DNA of 64,000 nt from the NCBI GenBank assembly GCA_904066235.2, contig CAJFCV020000003.1, forward strand, positions 3,224,001 through 3,288,000, written 5' to 3'. Every line of letters starts with the position of its first letter. The first letter of the stretch is position 1. The stretch is from Bursaphelenchus xylophilus. Taxonomy: Eukaryota > Nematoda > Chromadorea > Rhabditida > Aphelenchoididae. Below the pieces are notes generated by a model that worked only from the letters and a program-made list of their open reading frames with translations, did no database searches and was not told the DNA's origin. The translations under genes and the position numbers were made by a program. Below, in pieces: positions 36,099 to 47,153 of this stretch.

Positions 36099-37331
36099 TA
36101 TGTACCCATGGATGGCTCCTTGCGGTCGCATGGCGCAACTTTGTCGTTGTGCTGAGTTTTTCTGTTTTGAGATGGATCTCCGAAGTGAAGGCAACCCAAT
36201 TATTTTTGGATTCCGAAGACGAGGATGCCGAGATGGATTCACCAAGGACCCAGATTCATCGAAGACGCAATCGGACGAGTCTGCGGAGGACATCAGATTA
36301 CGCTGGCGAAATCCGGTTGCAATCGTAAGCGCAGAGGCCGAATCCGTGCGGCCGACAACAGACGAGGGAGGATGCGGCTTGAGGAGAGTAGGTGAAAATT
36401 CGTGATTCACTTGGGTCTTTCGTTTTCCTTTTTGCTAATTTCAGAGCTTTCAGTGACCGGCTTGCTGTACAAGTATCAGCATCACACTTGCTTGGGTACT
36501 TTCTACCTCCAGTGCACCGGAGCTCGGGAGTGAAAGGAATCCAATAACCCTCGATGATGACGTAATGGTCCAAGGTCCACAAAATCACCCAAGGAACCAT
36601 TGGACGTAATAAATATCAGTATTACACTGTGCTAGGTCCTCTCTATTACCAGCGCACGGGCTATGACCTGTGGCACTTCGTAAAAAATCAAAAGAAGCGC
36701 CGATTCTTCAGCCGACGGCCGAATGGAGCCCCATTTCCAGTTCCGGAAAACTGGAAGTCAAGGTGTGGATGTCACGGGGTGATGCCTGGGACCAGAAGCA
36801 CTGACGAGCACCAATAATCCCCAAATTTTTTGTTTTTTCTTTCGTGATCGCTTGATAAGTATAAACTTGAATATTTTCAACTTTTACGTTTTTGATATGC
36901 ATCGAGTATTCGACGTTTTTCCGCCGATGAGCGAAAGGAATCCACGCAAAAGAGAGCGGCCGCTGTTCTTCCAAAAAGAGCGACTGGAGGTGCTCTTTTG
37001 TGGCCGGGGCAATTCGGACTGATCACCGCGGAGAAACCAGAGGGATCCCTTGGCCACGTGGTGCGCGGAGCATGATTAGAGTCCAGAAGTCGTGGGTTCA
37101 ACTACTGTCGAGGGTGCCGAGGGTTTGACTGTGGAATTCATAGCCGAGTTTTTAGCCGCAAATGATTTCTTGAAAATTTTTGCCCGCATTATTCGGCGGC
37201 CTAGGCACTTGCAAGGGAGCACGATAAGACCCGGCAATATTTACAAAAAACTTCAAAAGAATAAAAAATATCAAAAAGTGCCAAGAACCTAAGTTAAACA
37301 AATAAAAATCTAAAACTTATGACCACTTTTA

Positions 37332-37777
<446 letters not shown>

Positions 37778-38057
37778 TTTCCAACCACGACGAGACGACA
37801 AGGTTTGAGATCACCAAGAAACAGCAGACGGAAAGGGAGCAATGAGCTTTGACTTGATTTTCCGACCTTTTATAGTGCTTGCTTTCCCAAGAATATTCAA
37901 ATTTTAGGGCGCATGGGGAATTATAAAAAAATCTTTTTTAAAAATTTTTCCATTTTTTTATCTCTCTGGTGAGGCAACCGGGTTTTGGTAATTTTTTTTG
38001 ATTCGGAAAAATTGATCAAGAGTAGATAAAAAAAACCTTAAAAAGCCTGCATTAATA

Positions 38058-38304
38058 CAGTGAGGAACCTGATCCAGTGACAAAAAACGTGTCATTTTGC
38101 GTATCAAAAATGTGACAAAATGCTTCCCCCTCCAAGTGAAAAAACGTCGTTGGAAGGGCGCGCCCTTTCCCTCACAAAAAAGAACGCGCGTGCCTTCGAA
38201 ATCGGAGCTTTTTTCACTTGGAGAGGGAAGCATTTTACCACATTTTTGATACTTCCCGGATGCAAAATTATACGTTTTTTGCCACTGGATCAGGTCCCCC
38301 ACTG
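38058..38304. mobile_element. Family H inverted-repeat element, copy 2
   Basis: CAGTGAGGAACCTGATCCAG at the left and the inverted end CTGGATCAGGTCCCCCACTG at the right, with TA adjoining both sides. Inner arms include AAATGCTTCCCCCTCCAAG and CTTGGAGAGGGAAGCATTT. Confidence 0.85.
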
Positions 38305-38687
38305 TAACTTTATTGATAATATGTGTACCACTTTTCCAGCAGTTCTTTGAAGTTTTCTTTGCGTAATAATTCATACAGAACATACCTTGATCGGAATACT
38401 CAAAAGATTTTCTTTATTAAAAAAGATCGGAATTTGATTGTGTTTTTTTTGTAAATTTGAATCAAAAAAATTCCAGAAGAACAAACATGATGTTTTTATG
38501 CTTTCAGGATGATTAGAATTGCTAATAATAACAGGAAACATTCTCTGCAATTTAAACTTGAAATCATATGGGATGACGGGACAAGCATTGCATAAAAGGT
38601 TGGGAATATAATTGAGAGTTCAATCGTATCAACCATTGTCATCAATTGTAACCTGAACCCTTGGATTTGCCTTCAACTCGCGAAAAA

Positions 38688-38928
38688 ATGAGGTTAGTGT
38701 GGTTCATTTTGGCCATAGCAGTCGTCTTGATTCAACTGACAAATGGTGAGTAATTTTAACCGACACAAAAGGCTTTGATGCGGTGCATTTTTCGTTGAAT
38801 CATTCGTTATAGCTGATCTATTTTGGCGACCAAGGAAGAAGTACAGTTCGTTGAAATGGACCTGCGAAAAAGGGTCATTTAAAAATATATCTGACGTTAT
38901 CAGGTATCGCTTTCTTAGAGGTGGATAA
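38688..38928 (+). CDS. Small secreted peptide, 57 aa
   Basis: Exons 38688-38745 and 38813-38928 join in phase across a 67-bp intron with canonical ends. The first exon is a signal peptide (MRLVWFILAIAVVLIQLTN). The mature part is basic (ADLFWRPRKKYSSLKW, then CEKGSFKNISDV) and ends FLRGG. It has a single Cys and no repeated peptide unit. A TATA-like ATAAAAGG lies about 95 bp upstream and AATAAA at 39016-39021, 88 bp after the stop. I do not recognise the family. A neuropeptide (RPRKK as a cleavage site, C-terminal GG) or an antimicrobial peptide are both possible. Confidence 0.6.
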
Positions 38929-39165
38929 GGGAAGAAGACACTCGTTCAGCAGGACTTGTGAGACAATGAATCTGTATAATCACAAAAATATATGTATGTA
39001 GCCTTTAAAATGTTAAATAAATTTCTAACAAGCACAAAACGATGTTGGCATGGATTTGCATAGATTTGGTTTCTTGTATCACAAAAACAGGTAGGAACCC
39101 AAGGCCCTTGCTCATCTTGATCGTTGGGAATACAATTTTCTAGAAATCAACTTATTCAGAGTATA

Positions 39166-39425
39166 CTAGGCGGGCCAAAAAGTCTTGACATGTCTGCACA
39201 GTGCGCCGTCGTGCATGCAATTTGTCGCGCGGCGACAAGAAAAATTTACGGTGCAATGCGACACCGCACAGTGCAAAAAACATTGTTTTGAAAAGGGTAA
39301 ACAACGCACAGTGCGTTCTTCATTCGCACCCCGCCAAAGGTTTTATCGCGCGACACCTCGTCGCGACACCGAATTCATGCGCCCGCACGGTGCGAAAACA
39401 TGTCAAGACTTTTTGGCCCGCCTAG
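39166..39425. mobile_element. Family G palindromic element, copy 1
   Basis: CTAGGCGGGCCAAAAAGTC at the left and GACTTTTTGGCCCGCCTAG at the right, flanked by TA. The interior is rich in GCACAGTGCG-type blocks. A second copy in opposite orientation is at 45534-45782. Confidence 0.88.
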
Positions 39426-39570
39426 TACTACAACATAGGTATATTGTAATCCGATACTCACTAGAATAGAAGAGTTTTGGCACAAAGTGTCGATAATGAC
39501 ACCCTCACCGTTGCGTGAAACAGTTGTCTGTTTATACGCTTCTCGTGGCCAACAACGTGGAATAATTTGA

Positions 39571-40621
39571 ATGAAGTGTTACATTGTTCCTTACGAATCT
39601 CATCCCTCTTTTGCTAGAACACCGAAAATGGAAAGAGGGATGGTCCGTGTTCCTTTCGATCAGTTGGCCTTGCAAACTTTGGTAAGTGAATATTTTGTGA
39701 TCGAAGGTTAAAAAATGGGCGTTGTCGAGATACAAGGCTTAGTTTGGTGCCGGGTAGGACGAGATTTACAACAGGACAAAGCCGCAACGCCCGTAGAAAA
39801 TTTGAATTTTCTGGGTGATCTTGCAAAGATAAGTTTTAAGACGTTGTATCAGTCTGCTGTGAAAATATAATAGTAAGCACAATGTCGCTACGCCAACCGC
39901 GTCGCTGAAGTGAAAAGTAATTTGATTTTGTCGCGATACAGTTCATTTTCTCGACGGCGGTGCGATTTCCGATGCGACATTGTGCTCATTATTTTCCCGA
40001 CAGACTGATATGCAATTTTATCCGTAATACTTTTAAGAAAGGCTTGGCGGTCTCAAAATTTCTGACATTTTAGTTCCCTGACTGACAATAAAACTTTCAG
40101 TTTTTTTCCAGAACAACGCCTTGTTTGCCACAAATTGCTACGCGTGTTGTTTTCAACTTCCTCTTCTAATCATTGGATTTATTCTGAAAGACTCGCATGC
40201 AGAATGGTTTTGGATACTCAACACTTGTCTTCAGCTGCCATTTTCGGTAAGACTCTCTTTATTATCTAAAAAAGATCTTCCCTTAATTAAGGCGACAGTT
40301 TTCTTCCTCAACGGTCTAATTATCACTGAATGTGCTCTGCGTTATGGCAAAACGCCAGAAGACATTCAAGCCCAAAAAGATGAGAGTCTCTGGGAGGAGA
40401 TAAAAGATGTTATCGTTCATGATTTGTTGAAAGATCTAGAGAACTTCACTGATGTGGTGATGACAAAAGAGGAGTCTCTTCAATTGCGACCTGGCTTCAT
40501 TGGGAAGCTCGCCATGAATGTGGCATTTTTATTATTCTTTGGCTTTTGGTTCGTCGAAGAGATTTGTCATCCATTCTCGGCTTATGGCTTTACCAAACCT
40601 CACCAAATCAATGATCAGTAA
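39571..40621 (+). CDS. Unknown multi-pass membrane protein, 206 aa
   Basis: Exons 39571-39681 and 40112-40621 join in phase 0. The first exon is soluble (MKCYIVPYESHPSFARTP). The second encodes hydrophobic segments around FQLPLLIIGFIL, the region near ATVFFLNGLIITECAL, and LAMNVAFLLFFGFWFVEEI, separated by an acidic stretch (ESLWEEIKDVIVHDLLKDLE). That suggests three or four membrane passes. I do not recognise the family. A 45-bp in-frame GTAAG...AG segment inside exon 2 (40247-40291) could be an intron but is kept as coding, because its 3' end is a poor acceptor. The intron between the exons holds a family C MITE. The ATG at 39571 is the first in frame; an upstream exon is not excluded. Confidence 0.65.
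39849..40008. mobile_element. MITE family C, copy 7
   Basis: TCAGTCTGCTGTGAAAATAT (diverged) at the left and TTATTTTCCCGACAGACTGA at the right, flanked by TA. It lies in the intron of the membrane-protein gene 39571-40621. Confidence 0.83.
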
Positions 40622-40737
40622 AGTGATTGGAGTGTAGGAGAGAGTTATCGTCTCTCCTATATTTTACTCTGTTTAGGTATTCTGTTTCTCCGAGCCTTAT
40701 GCTTATAAATTCTGCAAATAACGAAGGTCTTCAGGAA

Positions 40738-40940
40738 CGTTCAGATGTCGCAAAGAAAATCACCAAAATTTCGGTTTTTTCAACGTTTTTCCAAATTCCG
40801 GCAACTTTCCAAAATAATTTTTTGGCACATTTTTTTATAGCTCACTAGTACATATTAGAGCCAAATATGACACAGTTTTATTGACAACCACAAAAGTTAC
40901 AGCGATTTTAAAAGTGCTTCATAATTTTTGTCGAGCACTG
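40738..40940. mobile_element. Solo arm of the Tc1-like foldback family
   Basis: Matches about 200 bp of the outer right arm of the 33637-35195 element (ACAGTTTTATTGACAACCAC, then TAATTTTTGTCGAGCACTG) and is followed by TA. The opposite end is missing. Confidence 0.75.
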
Positions 40941-41123
40941 TATGAAAGCTGGCACAAGCTTTCCAAAAAGTTCTGCAGGGTGTTACCATCAAAACGTACC
41001 CTCTTTATTTGTAAAAGATTGATTTGCAAAAGTCGTTGTGAATTACTAATGCTTCTGCAAAGCGCAAGAAAAAATTTTCAAAAATGACTACAGAAAGAAA
41101 TTTGAAGAAGTCATACGTATATA

Positions 41124-41277
41124 AGTCTGTTAGAAAAATAATGTGGATTCGTCACGCCTACGAATTTTTCATCATCGCCTTACGACTGCTAGCGGCAATT
41201 AGACACTTGGTGCGCGACGAGGCGAGGAGACATTTTACTGCGACAAATCCACATTAATTATCTCCCCGACAAACTGC
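41124..41277. mobile_element. MITE family C, copy 8
   Basis: AGTCTGTTAGAAAAATAATG at the left and the inverted end ATCTCCCCGACAAACTGC at the right, TA on both sides. It is diverged; the internal GTGGATT / AATCCAC arms are shared with copy 3. Confidence 0.78.
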
Positions 41278-42307
41278 TATGATATTTTTTGTTCTGTGAC
41301 ATAGCTAATTTTACACTGTCTGTTATAAAACTACAATATCTCTGCAGAGCCGTTTCAAGCTGTTTTTTACACTGCTTATATACCCTATAGCCTCTAAATT
41401 TACTTATAGTCCTTATTCCAAAAATACGAATTTTCTCGTCATTTTCAATAAAACAATACGATTGCTAATTGTTGACCCGCTTTTACGACATTTTTGCTCA
41501 GTGATTCTTTAGCATCACAGCGTGACTTTATTCTATACAAGCCCTTACAAAGTACTATTGCTGCTTATAAAGCCATAAAAACATCCGAAGCAACGCTCTG
41601 AATACGTAATCTGTTACTATTTAAAAAACTGAAAATATATTGGCGGTGTAACCGAGTTGATTACAGAGTGGATTTCAAGCTACCCACATAGAAAAAAGCG
41701 TGATTTGAATGTTATTTACATAATTTTTATTTTCAGAAATAACGAAGTTTTGATGCTAAATGTTGCAACTTTCCAGCAAATACCAAAATATTTTCGTGAT
41801 CTTTGCAGGACATAAAATACCGTAGGCAAATTACGTGATCATTAACAAGTAACTTGCCATTTCTTCTTTTTTTATTGCATCCGGTTACGCGCAAAATGGA
41901 ATTTTAAACAACCGTAGTTTATAAAGCAAAGATCACAAAGGAAAGACAATGATGTATTGTGCGTCACAAAAAATTATCATAATATAGTTTTTAAGTACAT
42001 ATGTAAATATAAAACAGGCAGTTCGAAAAGCTCAAAAACTAATGTTTTAAAAATATGCGATCCTTGAAGTGCAAGGATGACGTGCATTTTAAAAATTGAA
42101 CATTACGAAGTTTTGTTAATCTCTTATAATACGTGTGAATGGGAAGATCAAATACCAGCGATGGTGCAATGAGGGCAGAGGATAGATCCTGATGTTGATC
42201 GGATTTTGGTCGAGAAGTCCTGAAGACTATAGTATTTAAAAAATACTTTTCAAAGTTTAACCCACAAGGTCTGCAAAAGCTGCAAGAAGTCTTGGCTGAG
42301 GCCAAGG

Positions 42308-42500
42308 TGCTAACTGAAAGTTTTCTGAAAGTTAGCTGAAAATGGTAGAGCGCAGCCCAGACAACAACGTTTCGCAGCTCGCCGGAGCTAAGTTTCAGCT
42401 TGTTTTCGAGCTGCGCCTAAGACGCGAGCTGCGCCCGTGCAAGTTTTCCGAGCTGCGCCCTATGATTTTCAGCCAACTTTCAGATGGCGCATTGGCTCCT
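42308..42500. repeat. Small foldback family N, copy 2
   Basis: The left arm (CTGAAAGTTAGCTGAAAAT, then AGAGCGCAGC) is mirrored by the right arm (GAGCTGCGCC, ATTTTCAGCCAACTTTCAG). GAGCTGCGCC or its complement recurs inside. Related to 24924-25078. Confidence 0.55.
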
Positions 42501-42710
42501 GGCTCTGCCAAAGCGATAGCTAAACTTTTTTAAAAACAGTTATTGGCCTGTGCCCATACTCAGTGGACCAAATGGAATTTCTGAAAAATTACGGCAATAA
42601 ATCATGACGACTACCAAAATAGATGCAGTGGAGCCTCTGTACAACAAACCCCATCTCATGAAATTTTAGAAAACTTTCGACGTGCAACGTGCTGTTCAAT
42701 ACGCTATGTA

Positions 42711-43903
42711 TTAGGTCTAGAATTATGACTTTGTCGTTTTTTTATTTTGCGTTTTTCACAGGTTGAGATACGATTTCACAATTTTTGTTTAGAGCATCTG
42801 AAAGAACGCTGAAAACGCTGGCTACTGATATATGTCGCATATGGCAGGGCTTTGTATCACGACTTTTATAAAACTTCCAAGATGACCAACTTCGCCTTAA
42901 GAAAGTGTCGTTTGCGGGGAACTTTATTCTGCACGTGTAATGTGAGGGAAAACGCCGATGACACATCGAACGCTCATGATAGCTTGCGTTAATCGCGCTT
43001 TGTTTAAAAAATCAGTTGGGAATGGCTTCAACGGTTCAAAACCGGAGATTTCCAAACCCACCTAAAAAGTTGGTAGATGGAGAATATTGGTTAAAGCCAA
43101 CGGCCGGGTGCAGTAAAAGTTAGCCGAAAAGCTGCACGTGACGCAGAAAGGAGTTTCATTCAGTTTACATCAAATGGGGATGATCCAAACAGAATGGACT
43201 TGAGTCTCATACGGATTGACCTAACGCAACATGGAGAACATGCGAAATTTTGACAGACAGACGGGGAGAAAGTCATTTTTGTATCATTTAGTGATCCGGG
43301 ACGCACAATCAATCGATTTTGACAACCCGGAGCGCAAGCGACCGTGCTGTCTATCATTACCGAGGAGAAAGCTTTGCTCTGTATAATATGACATAAACAA
43401 GATGTTCTTTACTGAGAGCTCTTGAAAACCGGTAGAACGGTTGCTGGCATCCGTTATCAACAATAGCTGATGCAACTAAAGGAATAGCCATGATTAAAGC
43501 GGTCGGAAAGAAAAATTTTTATTTTGCTGCATGATGACGTCAAACCCCATGTTGAAAAACCGGTCAAAAACACCCTAGAACCGCCGGGGTGGGAGGTGTT
43601 CCCGCACCCGCTATGCTCTCCGGACGCCATACTTTCGGACTAACACTTGTTTCTATCGATGGCACCAGATCTGAGGCCGCAACGCTTCGCTGAATACAAA
43701 AATGTCAAAAATTGGCCCCTTGACTAAATCGCCTCAAAACAAAAAAACGTTTTCACTGATGGTGTTCAAAAGTTGGTTAAATTGTTGGAAAATGTCATAG
43801 TTAGTAGTGGTAATAGTACCTAAATAAGCTTTAGTGTAAAATTTTTTGTTTTGGTTTAAATTATGAGCCGCAAAAAACGACAAAGTCATACTTCTAAACC
43901 TAA
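42711..43903 (+). mobile_element. mariner-family element with decayed transposase
   Basis: 1193 bp. Inverted ends TTAGGTCTAGAATTATGACT / GTCATACTTCTAAACCTAA are flanked by TA. In broken plus-strand frames the order of a mariner transposase is visible: WLQRFKTGDF (about 43022) in the DNA-binding part, a segment like LAEKLHVTQKGVSFSLHQMG (about 43117), and later pieces including a histidine/aspartate-rich stretch of the catalytic region (about 43530). Several stops and frameshifts make it a pseudogene. Its right TA is six bases from the stop codon of the ORF at 43911. Confidence 0.85.
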
Positions 43904-43910
43904 TACTATA

Positions 43911-44153
43911 TTATGATAATTCTTCAATCAACACTCCCACATCGGGGTCGTCAAGCAGCCCACCCACACTTCTGAGAATCCGGTCTATTACAATACCAAT
44001 CCTCGGTACATTCCGTCGATCCTTGTTCTTCGAATTTCGCAGCGCCTTCTCCTCCCCTTTTCCCATTGTCGACTCATCGCACGTCACCGGCGGACACTCT
44101 CGCCGCAACCCGCATCGGAAATTAGAAATTGGGCGGTTTAATTGCCATCCCAC
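43911..44153 (-). CDS. Short protein-coding ORF, 51-80 aa, unknown
   Basis: A single-exon frame of 80 codons from 44153, or 51 from the ATG at 44066 (MGKGEEKALRNSKNKDRRNV). It has a coding-like composition: a basic N-terminal half and an acidic hydrophobic end (GIVIDRILRSVGGLLDDPDV). I do not recognise it. It is divergently oriented to the neuropeptide-like gene at 44370. Its stop (TCATAA) lies within 8 bp of a mariner insertion, so the present C-terminus may have been created by that insertion, with the original frame continuing beyond. Possible 5' exons were not found. Confidence 0.4.
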   Translation of the reverse strand: MGWQLNRPISNFRCGLRRECPPVTCDESTMGKGEEKALRNSKNKDRRNVPRIGIVIDRILRSVGGLLDDPDVGVLIEELS

Positions 44154-44369
44154 ACTTTTACAACCTCCTCGTGCCGCAATTTTATTGAACTTTCGGCCAA
44201 AAAAGCAATTTGATTAGGTTGGCGAAAACACAGTCGGATTCAGGTCATGGACGGTTAGTATTCCGCTCAGCTTCCAGACCTGCCTTTATTTACTGCGCTG
44301 CGCTCGGCGGTTTCAATTACTTTTACTATTGACAACTGCCAGAGTCAGTAGTGCTGCGAGCCAGAGAGG

Positions 44370-46169
44370 ATGATGCATGGTATACCAGTTTGTGTGTTCT
44401 TGACCGTCAGCGCCGTGATTGGAGGAGCGGTAAGTTAAGTGGTGATGAAGGGGTGACAAAGGGTGCTGTATACTTCATAGAGCACATTACGGTAACTTTG
44501 AGGACAAAAGCTTTGAACGAAAAAGCTAGCAGCTAGCCTGGAGACAGTTCTTACTGTCAGTTCAATATGAGAGGTACTTCAAGCGCCATCACCCGACTTT
44601 TTTTCGATTTTTGCGTGCCTTTTCTTAATAGTCCAATTACTTATGAAACCCTGAAGATTTTAGCTATTTTCCGCAATAGCAGCCGGAATAATTAATAGTC
44701 CTTTCTTGGCGAAAGATCATGTAAAACGAGCAGAGTCCGACAGAGAAAGAAAATCCGGTCTTAACTTTCAAAGTCTCCTATGAAACCTTGATTTTCTGTA
44801 AGATTCATTTTGCACCTCGCAGTAGATCACGCCTCTAGAAGAAATGTCCAAAAATCAATCCCGTATTTTACCCCGCTTTTTTCAGTTCGCCCTCCCAAGG
44901 AACCGAAATCTTCTGATCTCCCCATTCAAAGAGCAGTACTTTTCGACACTGGGAGATGTCGTCCTCACACCAATGGTCGATTTGCCAGAAGAGGCCAATG
45001 CGACGAATCAGGAATCAAACTCAATTGCCAGCAAATTCATCTATCAACAGGTCATGGCCGCAGTCAGAGACGCCGTGAGAGAAAGAGAGCGCGAGGGATT
45101 ACCAGTAAGTTCAACAATGGGATCAGAGGGGACTAGATTAGAGTAAGAAACAGACAGTAAAGAAATTCAGTTACAGCCTATAACTTCTGCGTAGAAACAG
45201 CATCAAAACGTTCTAGGGGAAAGTCCTCAACTGCTGATGCCCGCAGAAAGGATTTTCTTGGCCATATAAGAGTGAAGAAATAAGATCGCACCGGTCGTTC
45301 CAAAGCAAAACGTTAAAAACGCTTTTCCTCACTTTTTTTTGAAAAAATTGAATGGAAAAACCTGAGAAAAAAAGGCCGACATGAGAAAAAAGGTCGAGAA
45401 AGCAAATCTAGCGTCTTTTTCAAAATCTGAAAATCCATATCTTTAGAATTTTTAGCAAAAAATCAAGCGAAAGAGAGAGAGGTGAGAGAAAAAGAGGGCT
45501 CTCTCTTGATTCTCTCTGCATTCGAAAATCATACTAGGCGGGCCAAAAAGTCTTGACATGTTTTCGCACCGTGCGGGCGCATGAATTCGGCGTTGCGACG
45601 AGGTGTCGCGCGATAAAAATTTGGCGGGGTGCGAATGAAGAACGCACTGTGCGTTGTTTACCCTTTTTCAAAATAATCTTTTTGCACTGTGCGGTGTCGC
45701 ATTGCACCGTGAATTTTTCTTGTCATATTTCATGCACGACGGCGCACTGTGCAGACATGTCAAGACTTTTTGGCCCGCCTAGTAAAGATAAGGCCAAAAA
45801 CATTGTTCTGTAATCGCCTCTCTTTCGATAGTCAGCAAAGATTGCTGAATACCTCGGCAGAGGCTGAAACTTTTAGTAATTGATATGTGGGCTATACAGG
45901 CTATGTGTGCAAGATTTCTAACAGATCTGAGCGTAAGAAAAACCACTTTGACATTTTTTAAAATCTAGGTGGTTCGACAAAAGTATATAACTTTTACAAC
46001 TTAGCATTCTACTACTTGATTTGTATCGTTCTTAAAAATTTTTCTACTTTATAAGTATTCCCATTTCCAGGTCGAACAAGCCTTACCGATCTTCCCGAAG
46101 CCCGCCAAGAGACGCCAACGATACCAGCAGCACTTCGACGTGTTAGCCGGCGGTGGATTGGGTCGTTAA
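44370..46169 (+). CDS. Neuropeptide-like precursor with FDVLAGGGLG, 125 aa
   Basis: Exons 44370-44429, 44886-45104 and 46071-46169 join in phase 0. Exon 1 encodes a signal peptide (IPVCVFLTVSAVIGGA). The middle exon encodes a propeptide with an acidic segment (DLPEEANATNQESNS) and a basic helix (RDAVREREREG). The last exon has KRR, then QRYQQHFDVLAGGGLGR just before the stop. Processing at KRR and the terminal Arg would give a peptide ending LAGGGLG or its amide. The ending resembles YFDSLAGQSLG of nlp-3, 12 kb away on the same strand, and the NLP-5-like xFDSLGGMGLG group as I remember it. I give no symbol. Intron 2 holds a family G element. Confidence 0.75.
45534..45782. mobile_element. Family G palindromic element, copy 2
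   Basis: The same CTAGGCGGGCCAAAAAGTC termini as 39166-39425 with TA on both sides. The interior runs in the opposite orientation, and the inner block is slightly shorter. It lies in intron 2 of the neuropeptide-like gene. Confidence 0.88.
45820..45935. mobile_element. Diverged MITE family A fragment
   Basis: ACCTCGGCAGAGGCTGAAAC, then AATTGATATGTGGGC and GTGTGCAAGATTT follow the order of the right half of family A (CTCGGCGGCGCC, AATTGATATTTAG, GTGTGCAAAATTT). Termini are not preserved. Confidence 0.5.
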
Positions 46170-47153
46170 TTCCAAACACAAATCACCGTTTCCAGAACGC
46201 CGTCATCCAAACTTTTGCACCAAAATAGTACCGCTGGTCCCATATTTGTAATCGTATTTGCCGCCTAACATTCACTTGTTTCACAATTTACCTTCCACCC
46301 CTCGCTGTAAATCTAGCCCGAAATTCCACGAATGGAAAAAAACCCAAAAATGCATGACAATAATTTGCCTGTAACGTCGCTACGAAAGAAAACAGATACT
46401 TGTTATTCCAGAGTCCATTAAAGTAAATTTACAGTTGGAAATTCGGCAAGGGCCTATGATGGCGAATGCAACCAGAAATTGAGATTTTCAAGTTTTGGAA
46501 AACTTGAAAAAATCAAAATATTATTGAAGAAATATGTGTATTTAAACACGTGCAAATGGCTAGAGACCATAAATTTTGGTAATCTTGACACTCTAAAATA
46601 AAGTTCATGCTCGAGTATGTTCGAAAGTTCGGAATATTTTTTGAACTTTGATGTGCGGAAAGCCAGTAAACCTTACGAATTTTGAACTAATATGTACTTC
46701 TAAACACCACAAATTTTATTTTTGTAATTGATATGTAAAATCAATATTTGAAAGCAAATTTTTTTTTTAATTGTCATAATTTTCAAATTTCCGCCAAATC
46801 AAACAAAATAACCCATCCTGGCCCAAAAACCGTAATCCAACCCTCCATACTTCAAGATCATGATTAAATTTATTAACGTTCAAGTTCAGTATCAAATTTT
46901 TACAACTTATGCGGGGTGACAACAAAAAAAAATGATGAGAAAATACAATATATACATAACATTGGAAGAGCTGGTTACAAAACAAAAGTCATAGCTGTGT
47001 GTATGAGAATTTGAAATTAATAAATAAGGTAGTTTAGAGACCAAGTCTAACAAAATTTGAAAAATCGCCTAGTACAATGTAATCGGCCAAAAATTTCGGG
47101 CGTTTTGGTCGAATTGTGGATTGCAGCTGCCTTCACTCGTACGAATTATAACT
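46170..47153. other. Convergent spacer between neuropeptide-like gene and PAN2-like gene
   Basis: Contains the 3' UTRs of both flanking genes. AATAAA for the minus-strand gene is at 46874-46869. No further gene is supported. Confidence 0.5.

Larger units (their letters stand above)
40941..42710. other. Intergenic region with repeat fragments
   Basis: Holds MITE C copy 8 (41124-41277) and foldback N copy 2. A weak tRNA-like stretch at 41641-41740 (GGCGGTGTAACCGAGTTGAT, later TTTGAATG) has degenerate A and B boxes. No coding exon is supported. Confidence 0.45.

Noticed and set aside
35676..36410. 244-codon minus-strand ORF, the second longest in the window
   Set aside because: It runs through a complete MITE C copy and across the duplication breakpoint. 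Its counterpart in unit 1 is broken, so it is a chance open frame.
41641..41740. Possible second tRNA gene
   Set aside because: A and B boxes are degenerate and no cloverleaf can be drawn by eye; kept only as a repeat relative of 23516.
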